Source: Pagrus major (lineage: Eukaryota; Chordata; Actinopteri; Spariformes; Sparidae). Taken from it: 64,000 bases of DNA. Below the pieces are notes generated by a model, which saw only the letters and a list, made by a program, of their open reading frames with translations, made no database searches and was not told the origin of the DNA. Made by a program: the position numbers and the translations under genes. The DNA is taken from the NCBI RefSeq assembly GCF_040436345.1, contig NC_133215.1, positions 21,335,306 through 21,399,305 on the forward strand. The letters are read 5' to 3'. Of this stretch, positions 24,500 to 37,400 are shown piece by piece; the stretch's first letter is position 1; the number at the start of each line of letters is the position of its first letter.

Positions 24500-27400
24500 T
24501 TACAGCTCTCCCTTCAACTGAGAGGGTAAACTGTGAGAAAAGGAGATAGAGTTCTGGATGCCCCACACTTCCAGGGCTTGGATCTTGAAATGTCCTTTGC
24601 AGAGTGGGGTGCTCTTGAATGTGTCACAAGCCTCTGAGTATCCTCCCTCTAGGTCTTCCTGTAGGCAGAGTGCATGGCCGCCATCGCCACCTAAAAGAGG
24701 ACACACCCATCAGCACTGCATTAATAACCCCCCTGTCATCAGACATCACTGTTGTCTAGACTTTATTCCTCTCACAATATATCCACCTGACTTACCAATA
24801 ATGAGCTGCCGGTCGCTGCCCGCTATGAACATGGAGGCTTTTTGTTCCTTGGGTCTCTTTGGCTCTTTGGCAGTCATGGGTTCCTCTGACGGGGCAGTGA
24901 AGGGGATCGTCAGGTAGCTGGGGTCCTGGGGGGTTCCAGCAGGACAGGTCAGAGTTGCAGTGGCTGGTATCTCTTGAACCTGCTGAGGGTAAGCTCTTCT
25001 GGTCATAATGTTGACCATAGCCTGCTGGTAGCGCTCCATGCTGGGACGAAGCTGAAAGAGGAAGAAAATGTCTTCAAGCGAATGATAATAAAGATACAAA
25101 ATCCACTGACTTGATGCATGTTACATCAAACCTGAATATGTGTACCAGTGTTGGATTCAAGAAGAATAAAGCGGCAATATGTCTCACCGTAAACACAAAA
25201 CATTCCCCAGTTCCAAAGTATGCAAGACCCTCAGAGTCGTGCTTTTTTCTTTCAATCAAATCTGTTGACAGGAAGGCACCAAAAACCTGAGAAATGAGAA
25301 ATATTGATATGTCACTACAATGCAAAGTGTATCCAGTGAACTAACTATTATCATTATTAGCATTAAGAAATCTTAGGTTCATATCTGAGCTTTAATCAAA
25401 GAGACATCAAAATTATCAGGCGTATTTCAGTGTTGTTACCTCTTCATCCCCAGTTTTGATGATCATGACTGCTGGTTCGTGTCCCTCCACATGTGAATAA
25501 AATCTATACGCCAGAAAAAAACAAAACCATGCGTTGTTTTTAATATCCCTTAAACATGCTACATATACAACCAGACAGTGTCACTCATGATGACTAAATC
25601 ACTATTACAAATCTGCACTGTGTATTATTTGAAGAGAACATTTTGAATCTGAGACAAGATCACAACTTTAATAATAACAATACTGTATCTTTCCATGTTA
25701 AACTACTATATAGTTGAAACTCAGTCAAGAGGTGCTGTTTGTGTCATTCAAGATGGGATAAAGTTATGGGAAACATCAACATTGGATTTACGGATTTATG
25801 GTTGTTTAACAGTAATATTACAGATGTAAAATTTTAAAAATAATTGAATATATATGATTTATTAATAATGGATAGTAAGACCAGTATTTAAAAGTAGGTT
25901 TAGATATGTGATGCTTTTATTATCTACAGGAAATAAGGAGAGAGTTAAAACAAGGGTCACTGAAAAAACACCTTATGGGACTTTAGGTGCTCCATAATAG
26001 TCAGAATTGCCCTTTGTATTCTGAAATGATCACTATCTATATAGAGCATTGCTTTTTTTGTACTGTGTGTTACAAATGAAAAGGTGGTTAAACACTCAGT
26101 TAGAAACTTGAGGTGTTTTTCTACTTAAACAGCATTTTCCACCACTGAACTGTGAGTCGATACATCACTTAACTTTCACAGTCAAAGCAAACATGTTGAC
26201 AGTGAAAACACACGTCTCATTGTTACGTGACTAGAGCGGAGAATCTGTTTTTCACTGCTGGGACGTGATGTTCAGGAGTTATTGATCCATAAAGACCTGG
26301 CCTCATTTAATAATGCTGGTGTGAACAGATGGATATGAACGATATTAAGGCTTTTGGTGTATGAGAGTGACAACTCGTTAGATCTCTGTCCCACTCTTAA
26401 TCTCTGATTAAAGTGCTGGATAAATGTTACGTACGAAGCAAGACTTCTTCCATGTTCAGCTGTGTTAAACAGCCTGATGGGACTGAAAAGGGCAAAGCGC
26501 TCAGGTATCCAGGCCCAGACGACTCTCATCCCAGTCCCAGTCACAACACTGGAGGTGAAGTTGTTGAAGTCCACTGTCTCAACCGACTGCCTTTAGGAAC
26601 ATAGAAATAGCAATGATGAGAACATGAAAAATGAAATAAGACAGATGTGAACAGTTTATTTTTCAGCATAGCCAGACTATTTTTTATCTCACACACCTGA
26701 TTTCTGAACCTAAATATCTAAACTAATTCATTTCCTTTCATTTCAAAATGTTTCTTAGAAATATGCCTCTCACTGGCTGTTCTATTTTTCTACCAACCCA
26801 CCTCTTCTGGTGTATGCTGACGCCTTTCTGCATGAGGGAGTCCTTATTGGCATTGAACAGGAGGTTGAGTTCCCTCCGCGTGGCCATGGGAATCATGAAG
26901 GCCTTCTCCAGAAGCTTCTCAGCTGTGCAGTGGCGAGCTACGTTCTGCACAAACCTCTTCATATCTGTCCTGAAGTCCTCCACGTCTGCCACTCGGGACG
27001 ACACGGATACTCTGTAGAGGCTGAGCAGAGCCAGTGCCACCCTAAAGGAATGATTGCGAAATACTTCTGAGAAATCTCACACTCAGACTGAAGGATTTTG
27101 TTTAACATGTAGCAGCAGCAACAAACCTGTAGAGGACCTTGTAGCCCTCCAGTAGGTAGACATCCAGCACTCTGATGGCGTACGTGAACGGGAGGTCGGC
27201 AAATATCCACATGATCCAGTCAGAGTAAAACTCAAAGAGGTTCTGGTGGGAGCTGGCAATCAGTTTACGGATGCCTCTGCAACACCTGTTGGCGAGGTCT
27301 CCAAAGGTCATGCAGGAAGCACGGTAGGTGAGGAAGGTCTGGTTGATGTAACGCTTGTTGGGGTCATTGTAGGAGATGAGGCGGGACACGCTGTGGAAAC

Positions 27401-28913
27401 ACTCAGCTTCGTCCTCGCTGAAGTGGAGGATGAGGGAGACCAGTTCAGGCAGAATGGGGCAGAAGTTCATGTCCGGGAAGTATTTGCCAAGGCAGAGAAG
27501 GATCTTCTTAACAGAGTTCAGCCCTGCTTTGTTGAGACAGTATCTGGACAAGAGAAGAATAAGCAATGACTCACTTGGTCATATTATAATCCCAGCCCCA
27601 TCAGCAGAAAAAAAGAAAATAATTCTACAATATCTGCCATATCACATTCAGGTTACATTAGCTGACTTCATGTCAGTGAGACAGGTTTATTATTTTGCCA
27701 GTTCAAGGTTCATACAGTAGGACTATTGATTTTTGAACAACGGTGTACAACATGTTTTCATCATGCCGTACCTGGGTATTTCTACTGCCTCCATGTACTC
27801 TGGGACTGGATGGGTGATGATCTTTTCTTCTCCAAACAGATTCTTGGCCAGTTCATAGTAGACATCTCTGTCTGGAGTCACAGACCCACTGCAGATATAA
27901 CAGCAATACACATTCAGACCATTTGGCCGAAAGTACACACTGATCTTGCAAAAGGTCATAACAATAAAATATGTGGTCTTAACCTGGAATTGATGCTGTG
28001 GATGATGTGATAGTAAGCTTTGGCCCTTAGTGTGTGAGGCATGGCCCAGAATCCCTCTCGGCCCATGGTTTTCAGCTGCTGGTGATCACTCTTCAGGATC
28101 TGCTGGTACCTTTGTGCTGGTTCAGGGTCAATCTTCTCCCAGTCCACAAACTGTCCGTACTTCATCCCAGAGCTGGAGTTAATTTCCCAGTTGTCCAACT
28201 CAGAGATGGTGATCATGGACACTGACTTCAGATTGCCTTTACTGCCTAAACAAAATATGCATATGAACATTTGTCATTTTCATAAGCAATATAAATGGAT
28301 TTTTTATATTTTTATTTTCTATGATAGGAACATGATTTCCGTACCATTAAGTTCTCTTGATGGCGAGAGCTTGTTTGGTTTAGACTTGGACTTCTTAGAG
28401 GTGAGACAAACACCAGCTCCTTCACCTTCTCTCTTTTCCTTTTTGTTCACTTGATACAGGGGCCTGTCCACCCTCAGTGGACTGGCCCCTGTAGAGTTTC
28501 CCATGTCATAGTCGGCGTAAAGCTCTGATGTCTCATAACTGTAAAAGGACCTGAGGAGCAGTTAATTTAGTAGTGTTAGTAATAAGTTTGCCTCTTTTTA
28601 GTCCCTTTTTGTGTTGGCTGTTTGTTATCCAATTTTACCACAACAATAAAACACAAATCCATATGAATGTAAGTAAAAATCCTTGTAGAATTAATAATAT
28701 AACATACCTGGAGCGAGGTCTTAGACAGGTTTCCTCTGTCTGCAGCTGCACACCGTAGTTCTTACAGTCCTCACGACTGTAATAAGAGTGCGATCTTTGC
28801 CTGCTTCTGCCTCCTGCAATAGAGCCCAGGTCTTGGTCAGAGGATGTGCACATCGAAATTGAATTCATGTTTCCACAATTGGAGAACTCTGGCGTTCTTG
28901 AAACATGAATCAT
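24500..28913 (-). CDS. TBC1D24-like protein (TBC + TLDc domains) with N-terminal extension
   Basis: I read 11 exons: 28708-28913, 28345-28550, 27984-28245, 27772-27888, 27127-27543, 26802-27041, 26435-26590, 25440-25503, 25188-25286, 24796-25051, 24500-24690. Phases all fit; total 2214 nt, 737 aa, against 559 aa in human TBC1D24. Residues 1-160 form an Arg/Ser- and Lys-rich extension. The TBC domain (about 195-430) keeps CMTFGDL, DEAECF and EGYKVLYR; the TLDc domain (about 530-735) has GHEPAVMIIK, FGAFLSTD, YFGTGECFVF and ends near LEVWG. Residues matching the phosphoinositide-pocket residues K36, R40 and R242 of human TBC1D24 are kept (K196, R200, R403). The Rab-GAP fingers are not: YCL stands where active TBCs have YxQ, and no IxxDxxR is seen. 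By analogy it may act on vesicle trafficking as an adaptor rather than a GAP. It is a paralogue or divergent orthologue; I cannot give a symbol. Confidence 0.94.
25504..26434 (-). other. Intron 7 of the TBC-TLDc gene
   Basis: Non-coding AT-rich sequence of about 930 bp; no exon or recognised repeat. Confidence 0.75.
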
Positions 28914-28996
28914 CTCAAGTCTTCTCCTTCAAAGAAATTCAACTTAGTAGGTACTGTGTCTCCTGAGACTAGCTGCACCGTCAGGGGATCAGGGCC

Positions 28997-29004
28997 TTAT
29001 ATAA
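28997..29004 (-). promoter_or_regulatory. TATA box of the TBC-TLDc gene
   Basis: TTATATAA lies 84 bp before the ATG on the gene strand, flanked by G/C-rich sequence (GGCTTATATAAGGCC). A start of transcription about 30 bp downstream would leave a leader of roughly 55 nt. The other promoters in the window lack such a box. Confidence 0.65.
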
Positions 29005-29009
29005 GCCTG

Positions 29010-31380
29010 TGGGCTGTGTCCGTATGAGGTAAGCTACAGCATAGAGGTATTGTTTATTTGTGGTGAGTTCAGCTGAGTGAAAAAAATCCAGTGATTCTCA
29101 TGTTTTACCAAACAGTCTCTCCTTCTGAGAAGTATGAAATCACAAACAAGGAATAAAAATGTTCACATCACATGAGCAAATACAGGCACTTTTTTAAACA
29201 CATGATATTTGACCAAATGTCCTTCAAATAACCCTCGTGACTGCTATGTATGTAACTGTTATTTACAGGATATGTTACATACATCCACTCACATTCCACA
29301 ACAGACTGTGATTGCTATTGAAATTCACAAACTGCTTGAAATGGGTTTATTTTTACATTCACACCTATCAAAACATTGATAGTGCATAATAAGGCCGTCA
29401 GACCGATGATGTTTGGTCTTTCTCCGAAAACTGCTTCATGCGTCGCATCAAAATGCCAAATGAGTCTATTCCAAGAATTCGTCCAACAGCTATTATTCTA
29501 CACAACACATATATGTTATGATCCAAACAACTACTGTTTGGTTATGAAACACAACACCTCTACACGTACTTGTCTCATATGTGGGCTCCACATGTCATAG
29601 AGCTAAAAAACACTCAGCCCCATGAGTGGAGGAGGCACGCTGTTGTTCCTTTGTGTCAATTTCCATGAAGGCTGGAACAATACAAACTAATACATGTACT
29701 TTGAGTGTAATGCAAGAAATGAAAGCAGTTAAAACATCATTGAGACTAAATATTCTGTGGAGACAAAGTCTGTGAGGACTGTGAGAAATTTGCCATGGGT
29801 TTCTTACTTTCTCTGTAGCCTGCAAACAAGGCTTCTTAAAAAAATACCAATCATCAGTCAAAATACCCCTTCCTCATTAAGAGAAACGTGCACATCCTAT
29901 AGCCTTTTCATTTCACTCCTTGCTGTAAATTTCCATTTCCAGAAGAGATGAATCTTTGGCCGTGTGCACATAGTAAATACTCAGAGTTAACATACTAAAT
30001 GTTTGCATGATTCAGTTTTATTACTGATCGTCATTTCTGTAAGTAGTAAGTAGCAAATTGCAACTGTTTTCAAATAAGTCAAATAAGTGAGGTATTAAAA
30101 CATTCCTTTCTCTTTCCGCAAAGGTTTAATTCTGTTGAGCATGCAAGTAACTCCCATAAAAGCCATCAAGCATACATTTAAAATATAAACACAACACTTG
30201 TCTTTGCTCCCATTTTTCTAAGTTGAAGTTAAATAGTTAAAACAATTTTATGCACTCATAAGATTTATTTCTCGGATTTTCTTGGATTTTGACCACAAAT
30301 TTGTTCAAATCTGTGTTAGTGAGCACTTCTCCTTTTCTAAGATAATCTATTCCCTAACAGGTGTGGCATATCAAGATCCTGATAAAAGCCACTTTAAAAT
30401 GTGCAATTTAATCACACAACACAGTGCCACACAAGGTTAGAGGGAGCGTGCAGTAAACAAGCTGGCGGCAGGATTCTTCACCAGAGCAGAACTACCATAA
30501 GCCGCCCCCAATGTTGTTTCTGAGAATCTGGCAGTACATCTAACCGGTCTCACAACTGCAGACCACGTATAAGCACAGGACCTCCACATCGGACTTCTTC
30601 ACCTGCGTGATCGCCAGATACATGTATCTGTAGCCCTCGTCATGTGAAGTCCATGTTTCTATACACATTTCAGAGTGTCACTGGACAAGAACTCTGGTAG
30701 ACAAATGGTTAACAAATTTGTGCTCAAAATCTCAGAGAAATAATTGTTTTGTGTGCATGAAGTCCTAATTCTTTAATTTCAACTTGTGAAAAATTGGAGC
30801 AAATACAAAAGTGTTGCGTTTACAGTATATTTCTGTAACTGTTAGTGGAGTGTAGTTATGTTCAGGCACTGCATGCTGACTCTCTTACCCCCACATATCA
30901 TTGAGAAAACAACCAACAGAAGCAGAAATCATGTGCTGTTTAGGAAATAAGAAGTATCTGTAATGTATTTAGAGGTTCACTGTGTAGTTTTGGGGAAGAC
31001 ATTGTAATCAGAAGAGAAAGATCTTCACTGACTGATTTTTTAATGCCTAAACAAACTTAACAAACAAACTCTCTTCATTGTCATGACTGAATAAACGGAA
31101 TAAACAAACTGACCTTAAAGGACAACACAATTTCACACTGTTTCACTTTGTTTATATTTGGCGGACCCTGCCACCTTTCTCACCTCAAACAGTGTTCTGG
31201 GGACCTTATTTTCCTATGAAAACCGTTTGTTTATTCAGTTATGGAAAAAATAAATATTTCTTTCTAATATTGTAACATCAATAGCCTATTGTCTACTCCA
31301 AATGTACATAGTGCCCCTTTCAAGCACATTTTTACCTTTGTTTACGTTTTTGTACAAACCGCGGCCCTCGAGTCAAATGT
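29010..31380. other. Divergent intergenic region between the TBC-TLDc gene and stx8
   Basis: The two genes point away from each other across about 2.4 kb. Apart from a decayed Tc1-like transposase trace (30522-30620) and the promoter sites at each end, I see no gene or clear repeat. Confidence 0.6.
30522..30620 (+). pseudogene. Relic of a Tc1-like transposase
   Basis: One frame reads ENLAVHLTGLTTADHV, a stop (TAA at 30570-30572), then AQDLHIGLLHLRDRQ. I recognise TTADHV and QDLHIRLLHLRDR from the N-terminal half of a Tc1-like transposase family frequent in fish. The stop and the loss of flanking coding text show it is dead. No terminal repeats were found. Confidence 0.65.
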
Positions 31381-31399
31381 TCCTCGCAGTGACCCGTAG

Positions 31400-31407
31400 T
31401 GACGTCG
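31400..31407 (+). promoter_or_regulatory. CRE/ATF-like site in the stx8 promoter
   Basis: TGACGTCG, one base from the palindromic CRE TGACGTCA, lies 95-88 bp upstream of the stx8 ATG in a GC-richer stretch without a TATA box. Such sites are common in housekeeping promoters. Confidence 0.5.
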
Positions 31408-31494
31408 CACCCAAACAAGACAAGGTTTGGTGGTGATTACTGCCGGATGGTTCAAACTAAGTGGATTTTCTCTTCGTAGCTTACTTTTATCGAA

Positions 31495-34449
31495 ATGTCT
31501 CAGGATCCGTGGTAAGTAATATGCTCGAAGGCTACAATAAATTGTCTCAACTGTAAAATATACGACAACAAATGGCGTTAACAACCCAGTTAGCTACTTT
31601 CCCTGTATCCTGCTAGCTGAAGTGATAGCTAGCTTTTACCTTTAAAGACTAGCGTTAGCCAAATAGCAGTAACTTGCATTTTTGAAAAAGCCATTACAAA
31701 ATCAGCTCTTTATGTGTTGCGAAATCATGGTGGTCCTTGATTCGTTGTGCAATCCTGTCGCAACTATTCAACCTAAAACTTTAACGTTAGCAGAATCGAA
31801 AGAGGAAAAGGTGATGCAAAAAAAAGGTCACATGATGAATATAAAGCCTGGGCTCATTCTCTGACGTTTTAATCAACTAAACAAAACTACAACAGCAAAA
31901 ACACCTCGCAGTAGCTTACATTAGCGCAGCATTAGCTGCAGTTGATGCTTTTGAGGCTCTCGGGATTGTTCATTCAGGTTTTTAGACACTCACCGGTATA
32001 TTGAACATTGAACTACAGTATCAAAAACGGATGACATCAAGCCCTCTGGCAGTCTGAACACTGAACATCATGAGCTAGTTAGGCAAACTAGCTTGTATGT
32101 ACTGATTGTATTGTATGGTATTCTAAAAATACAATTCTTACATTTCTATAGGTTGCACAACACTAGTAAACAGATAAGACAGTTGTCGTCACGCCTTTGT
32201 TTTGTTCATTAGCACATTAACAAGATAACTAAACATGGGTCTTTCCATGTTGCTCTATAATTTACTCTGTGGCTGCTGTATTATCATGTGTCATTAATGA
32301 TTTACATTTACATCTTTATCCCATTCTTTGCTCTGTAGGTTGCAGAATTATGATGCCACTTGTCGCTTGTCTCAGGAAATAGCAGAAAACATTCATGAAC
32401 GGAACAGGCAGCAGAGAACAGGGGGGAACCCTGCAAAGGTAAGAATCAGAATCAGAAATTCCTTTATTAGTCCCGCAAACGGTGAAATTTGTGTGTCACA
32501 GCAGCCAAAGGACAGTTCAGTATAACAATAAACAATAATAATAGTAAAACATAAACAATATAATAAAAAGGTAAGAAGAAGAGCTAGAGCAGAAATAGAA
32601 TCATATATTCATAATATGTACAAATATAAACAGTGTGGGCAGTGTATTGTTATTAATAAAGCTGTTACATTCAAGTGGAATTGCCCACAGATATTTTCAG
32701 ATATAGTCAGGTTTCGCTTGCTGCCAGTTGGTGTGAATATCTTCTGTCTTTTCAGATCAACATGACTCTACGGGCATCACTGCAGAAGCTCAAACAGAAT
32801 ATTGCCCAGCTCAAAGATGGTTTGTTACGAGCATCATCGGCTCGGCGAATGTATCCTTTCTTCTGAGAATGCTCCAGGCAGTGGAAGTCATGAGATTGAG
32901 ATTACATTTTGGGCTGAAGGGTTTCTCTTGCTTTCAGTAGCAATAGTATTCCTATAGAGGGGGGTAGAGTGTTTTGAAAAGATCTGCCCTGACTACAAAA
33001 GTGTTTCCTATTGGAGAGGCTTCTGTGTTCCTGGGTTAATTCCAAACTGACCCTCTGCCAACTATCACTGACAGTTTTTGAAGTAATATTGACCTTTTGC
33101 ATGACTTTAACGTGGCTTCATCAGAATGCAGTCAGAGGCTGATAGGAGGCAGAACCTTATTGATGACCTGCTAACCAGAGAGAAGCAGCTCAACGCCACC
33201 TTCAAGGGAGACGCCACGGAGCCTGAACCTTCCAGGTATTAAAATCTAGTCATAGTATTTTATCCAGAACGACAGGAAAAGATAAGAAAATCCAAATTTG
33301 GAAATTACATTAAGCACCCTCTGCTGTTATGAGTGGGATCACACTGGAGCTGCACACAAATTATTGATTAGTTGTCAACGATTAAATTAATCCTTAACTA
33401 TTTTGATAATCGATTAATTGGTTTGGGTTTTTTTTAAGAAAAAAAGTTTGTTTACTCCTCAGTATACTGACTATCTTTGGGTAGTGGTCATTTGAGAATG
33501 TCATTTTTGGCTTTTGGAAACACTGATGGACATTTTCCCCCATTTTCTCACTAAACAACTAATCAATTAATTGAGAAAGTAATCGACAGATTTATTGACA
33601 GTGAACATAGTTGCTGCCCCAGATTACACAAGGATGACATTTTGACTGTTTCAAAGGCTTAGGTGAATCTCAGCATATAAACATATTAATGATCACTGTG
33701 ATACTTCACTTAAATCCATACTAGTAGTTCAAATGTCCCCCTCAATGTGCCCCCTGTAGCTGATAAGGAGCACTTATCATGTTTGTAAAGAGAAATCTCC
33801 AGCAAATCCTCTTCAATGCAGAGTGTGAACCATCCTCTTTTGTATATGAAGGATTGTTTCGTAAACTACTCAGCCACATTACTGCCTCAAATAGTGTATT
33901 CTAGAGTAGTCTGGATTGATGCTTTTCTTAAAGCACTTTTATTTTGAAAATATTTTGGGATAGCCAGCTTTTTGCTTAAGTAGTTCAAGAAATTTGTGTA
34001 ATATTTCTCCACCATGAGTCTCTGTCTGTCACTGCCACTCAGTGTCAAAATGACCAAATAAAGAGTTGACCCAGGATGCTTCGGGGGGCATCCTGCTCAG
34101 AACATGCCACCTTTCATTTTCTGATTTTTTTCCTCTCCGAGATCTTTTCTTTTATAATATCTGGTGCTGGTTGCCCAATTAAAAATAATGAATCCTCATT
34201 CTCTTGACTATGTCCTTGACCAGAGAGGTCATAGGCTCGGTTCTCTGCTTTGATGAGATGTCACCGGTCACTAACTTTCTGTGAAAGTCTTTGCACATCC
34301 TGTGTGCTGTGACCTCTTCCTGTGTCTGTCTGTCTGTCTGCCATTTTGACAGGGCATCCTAAACTTCATAGTTAATTCTTTTTTATTGGGAGATTTGTTC
34401 GTTTTGCACTGTTGATCACACATTTGGCACCTCCTGAAAAAAGAACGCA

Positions 34450-34491
<42 letters not shown>

Positions 34492-37400
34492 TTCTTTTGA
34501 GCAGTGTGTGTGTCTTGATGAACAAGGATAGAAGGAATAAGTTTACAGTTAATTACCCTCCACTGAACATTTATTCGAATACTTGTGGAGCAAATCAAAG
34601 AGCTGGATGTCACATCTTATATCCTCTTCATCATCTGATGTCATGTCAATGTGACAGAGCTGAAAACCTTAGGCAGCAGGCAGTCATTACTCTGTGTAAT
34701 GTTTGACCTAGTCTGGTGCAGGTGATATTTGTTTGGACAGGAAGAGGAAATGGTGTCATGTTGTTATCTGCCTCCGGTTTCTCACGTCTGTTTTATAGTC
34801 AGTTTTTTTTTGTATAGCCCCCTAATCACAAATCACATTGCCTCAGTGGGCTTTACGGTCTATGCAGTGTAGTTTCTATATTGCTGAGGCTCAGCTTTTA
34901 TACAACCCTGATTTCAAAAAAGGGATGCCATGTAAAACATAAATAAAACAGAATGTGATCATTCGCAAATCCCCTTTGACATATACTCACTTAAAGACAG
35001 TACAAAGACAATAGATCTAATGTTTTACCTCATCAACTTTAATGATTTTTCTAGGTATGTGCTTATTCTGACTTTAATGGGTGCACCACATTTCAACCAA
35101 TTTGGGACAGGTACAACAAAAGACTGGGAAAGTTGTGGAGTGCTCAACAAACACCTGTTTGTAACATTCCACAGGTAAACAGGTTCATTGGTAACAGCTA
35201 ATAGTATCATGATGGGGTATGAAAGGGGCATCCTTGAAAGGCTCAGTCATTCACAAACAAGGATGGGGTGAGGTTCATCACTTTGTAAAACACATGTCTC
35301 TGCAAAGGATAATACTACATGTTTGTTTTTTTTACGTTTTACACAGCGTCCCAACTTGTTTGTAATAGTGGTTGTACACTATCAATTCCTTTACAGTGTA
35401 GTACGCATGGAGGAATACCTGAAATGACAAAAGAGTGAGACCAGGCATCAGTCACTTCATCAGATCAGTAGAATGTGGAGAACCACTTTTATGGATGCCT
35501 TGATATGAGACTGCTTTTTTCTGATATCTTTCACAAGCTTTGGTTTTGGGATTGATCTACTTAGCGGTGCTTTGTACGGGCTTTCATCTTTTTTTACAGA
35601 CCACACACCCAATTACATAAAAGGCTCTGTTAAAAAAATCTCAAATGACATTTGCTAATAAATTAGCTTGGCGAACTGTAATCATGTGGTTGTATGGTTT
35701 TTAGTTTGCTCACTGAGACCTAACTTTAATAGTGATATGTGGTGGGTAATTTGGATTTGTGGGTAGGACCCATTCCCACTGTGTGGTCTCTGAGGACAGA
35801 ACGTGGGAGGGGGTGGATTGGCCATGCTTGGATAATCTAAGCTGCTCTTTTTTTTTTTGTGAGAACTTTGGGTAGAAGAAAAAGGGATAGAGGTTACAGA
35901 CAGAAACAATACGTTTTAAGCATCTCCATTTCAGACTAAGCAAAAAAAGGACATGGCGCCTACATTTGAATGCTCGATTCACCCCGCTGCCCCCCGGACC
36001 CACCTTTCCTCCACTATTCGCTAACCTCTCCTTTGTATTTGATTGTGCTGGAAATAGTTGTAATTAGTTAAATCTCACCTGTCTAAGTCATTCATTCAGG
36101 ATGTGGGTACTCGGGCCCCGATGGCGGCAGTCTAGTGCAAGAGATGTGCCTGACTGATTTTGGCGCTCCCCACCGACTGGTTAATTGGATCTTCACACAC
36201 TGGGCACTTGCATGGAGGAAGTGGAGGGCTGGCACACAGTCTCATAGTAATCAAACATGTCAGAGAGATTAGAGCGAATGCCTCGTTTCACCCACTCCTC
36301 TCTGATGGTATCAGTCTCAGCTAGCCAGCACTGTGAGTGGTCTCATAATGCTTTACTTACCACTTCAAAAACTGCTGGAATTAGTGATCACACACAGATG
36401 TGTGAGTTTGGGTGAGATAAAAGCAGCATTATGCATTACTATAACAAAACAAAAAAAACAGACTCAACTAACTAGAGAGATTAACCAAAAAAGCTTTCTC
36501 TTTTGAATTTGAAAGATAATGTTTAAATGTACCCATGAAAGACCGAATTACTTAAGCAGGGCACCAAAATCACAGCAGTACAGTTTAGCATAGGAATGTT
36601 AATTTTTCTTCTGCCTCTGATAAGCCTACACGTGGCTCAGGTCACTTTTCCTGGGCCTGACCAGGAGACGACATGCTCACAGTAGACATTGGTTAAATCC
36701 AGCCTCACACAGAGATTCTGAACCCGTCACCACAAGGCAGCACAGCTTTAAGCTATTAACAGAAGAATAGCTTTTAAACCACACAGTGGTGTTTAGCACA
36801 GCACAGCACAGTACAGTGCAGAGAGCTCTCCGGTCTGTCACTTTGTCGGGGCAAAAACCTCCCCAGCAATCCACAGTCCTGTGACAGATTAACATGTACT
36901 GTTTACACACTGCAAGCTAACCTGGTATTTTTCAATCATTCAAAACACTTAGAAGAAAAAAATGAGTAAATAAATGTTTTTTTCTGTGATCTAAAGGGTT
37001 TTGTTGTAAAAGAATCTTCAAAAGAGTACAGTTTTGAAAGGAGAACATGCCTTGTACAGATGTGTTTGCTGTAAGAGTTGTACAGATGTGCATTATACCC
37101 CCACCCAAACCTGACTGTGTTTACTTATATAGCTAAAAGTCACTGCTGCCAGATGAGTGTTTTAGACTTGTGTGATGGAATGGTGATTGACAGACAACAC
37201 AGGTACTTTTTACATCTACATTTAGTTGTAGGGCACTGTTGGGTGACTTGAATTTGAAACTTTAACAGCTGGTGCTCTGCTTTTGGGAAGGAATAGTCGT
37301 TTCATGGTCCCTAAAACATTTATTGATTTATATGGTGGAAGCAATTTTGAAAGGACCTATTCAAATCATGATCATGTTTCACAGGTCAACGTTGATGGCC

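Larger units (their letters stand above)
33236..37384 (+). other. stx8 intron 4 (4.1 kb)
   Basis: Contains a hAT-type MITE (33347-33620), a (CA)n tract (34458-34488) and a Tc1-like deletion derivative (34901-35376). About 36050-36260 is complex, GC-balanced single-copy-looking sequence. No exon was seen in it. Confidence 0.75.

Noticed and set aside
24558-28225. Several plus-strand ORFs of 60-120 codons between 24.5 and 28.2 kb
   Set aside because: They are shadows of the TBC-TLDc exons on the minus strand and show no features of their own.
32328-32525. 65-codon ORF running from stx8 exon 2 into intron 2
   Set aside because: The part after 32438 is retroelement tail; the GTAAG donor and the in-phase exon 3 show normal splicing.
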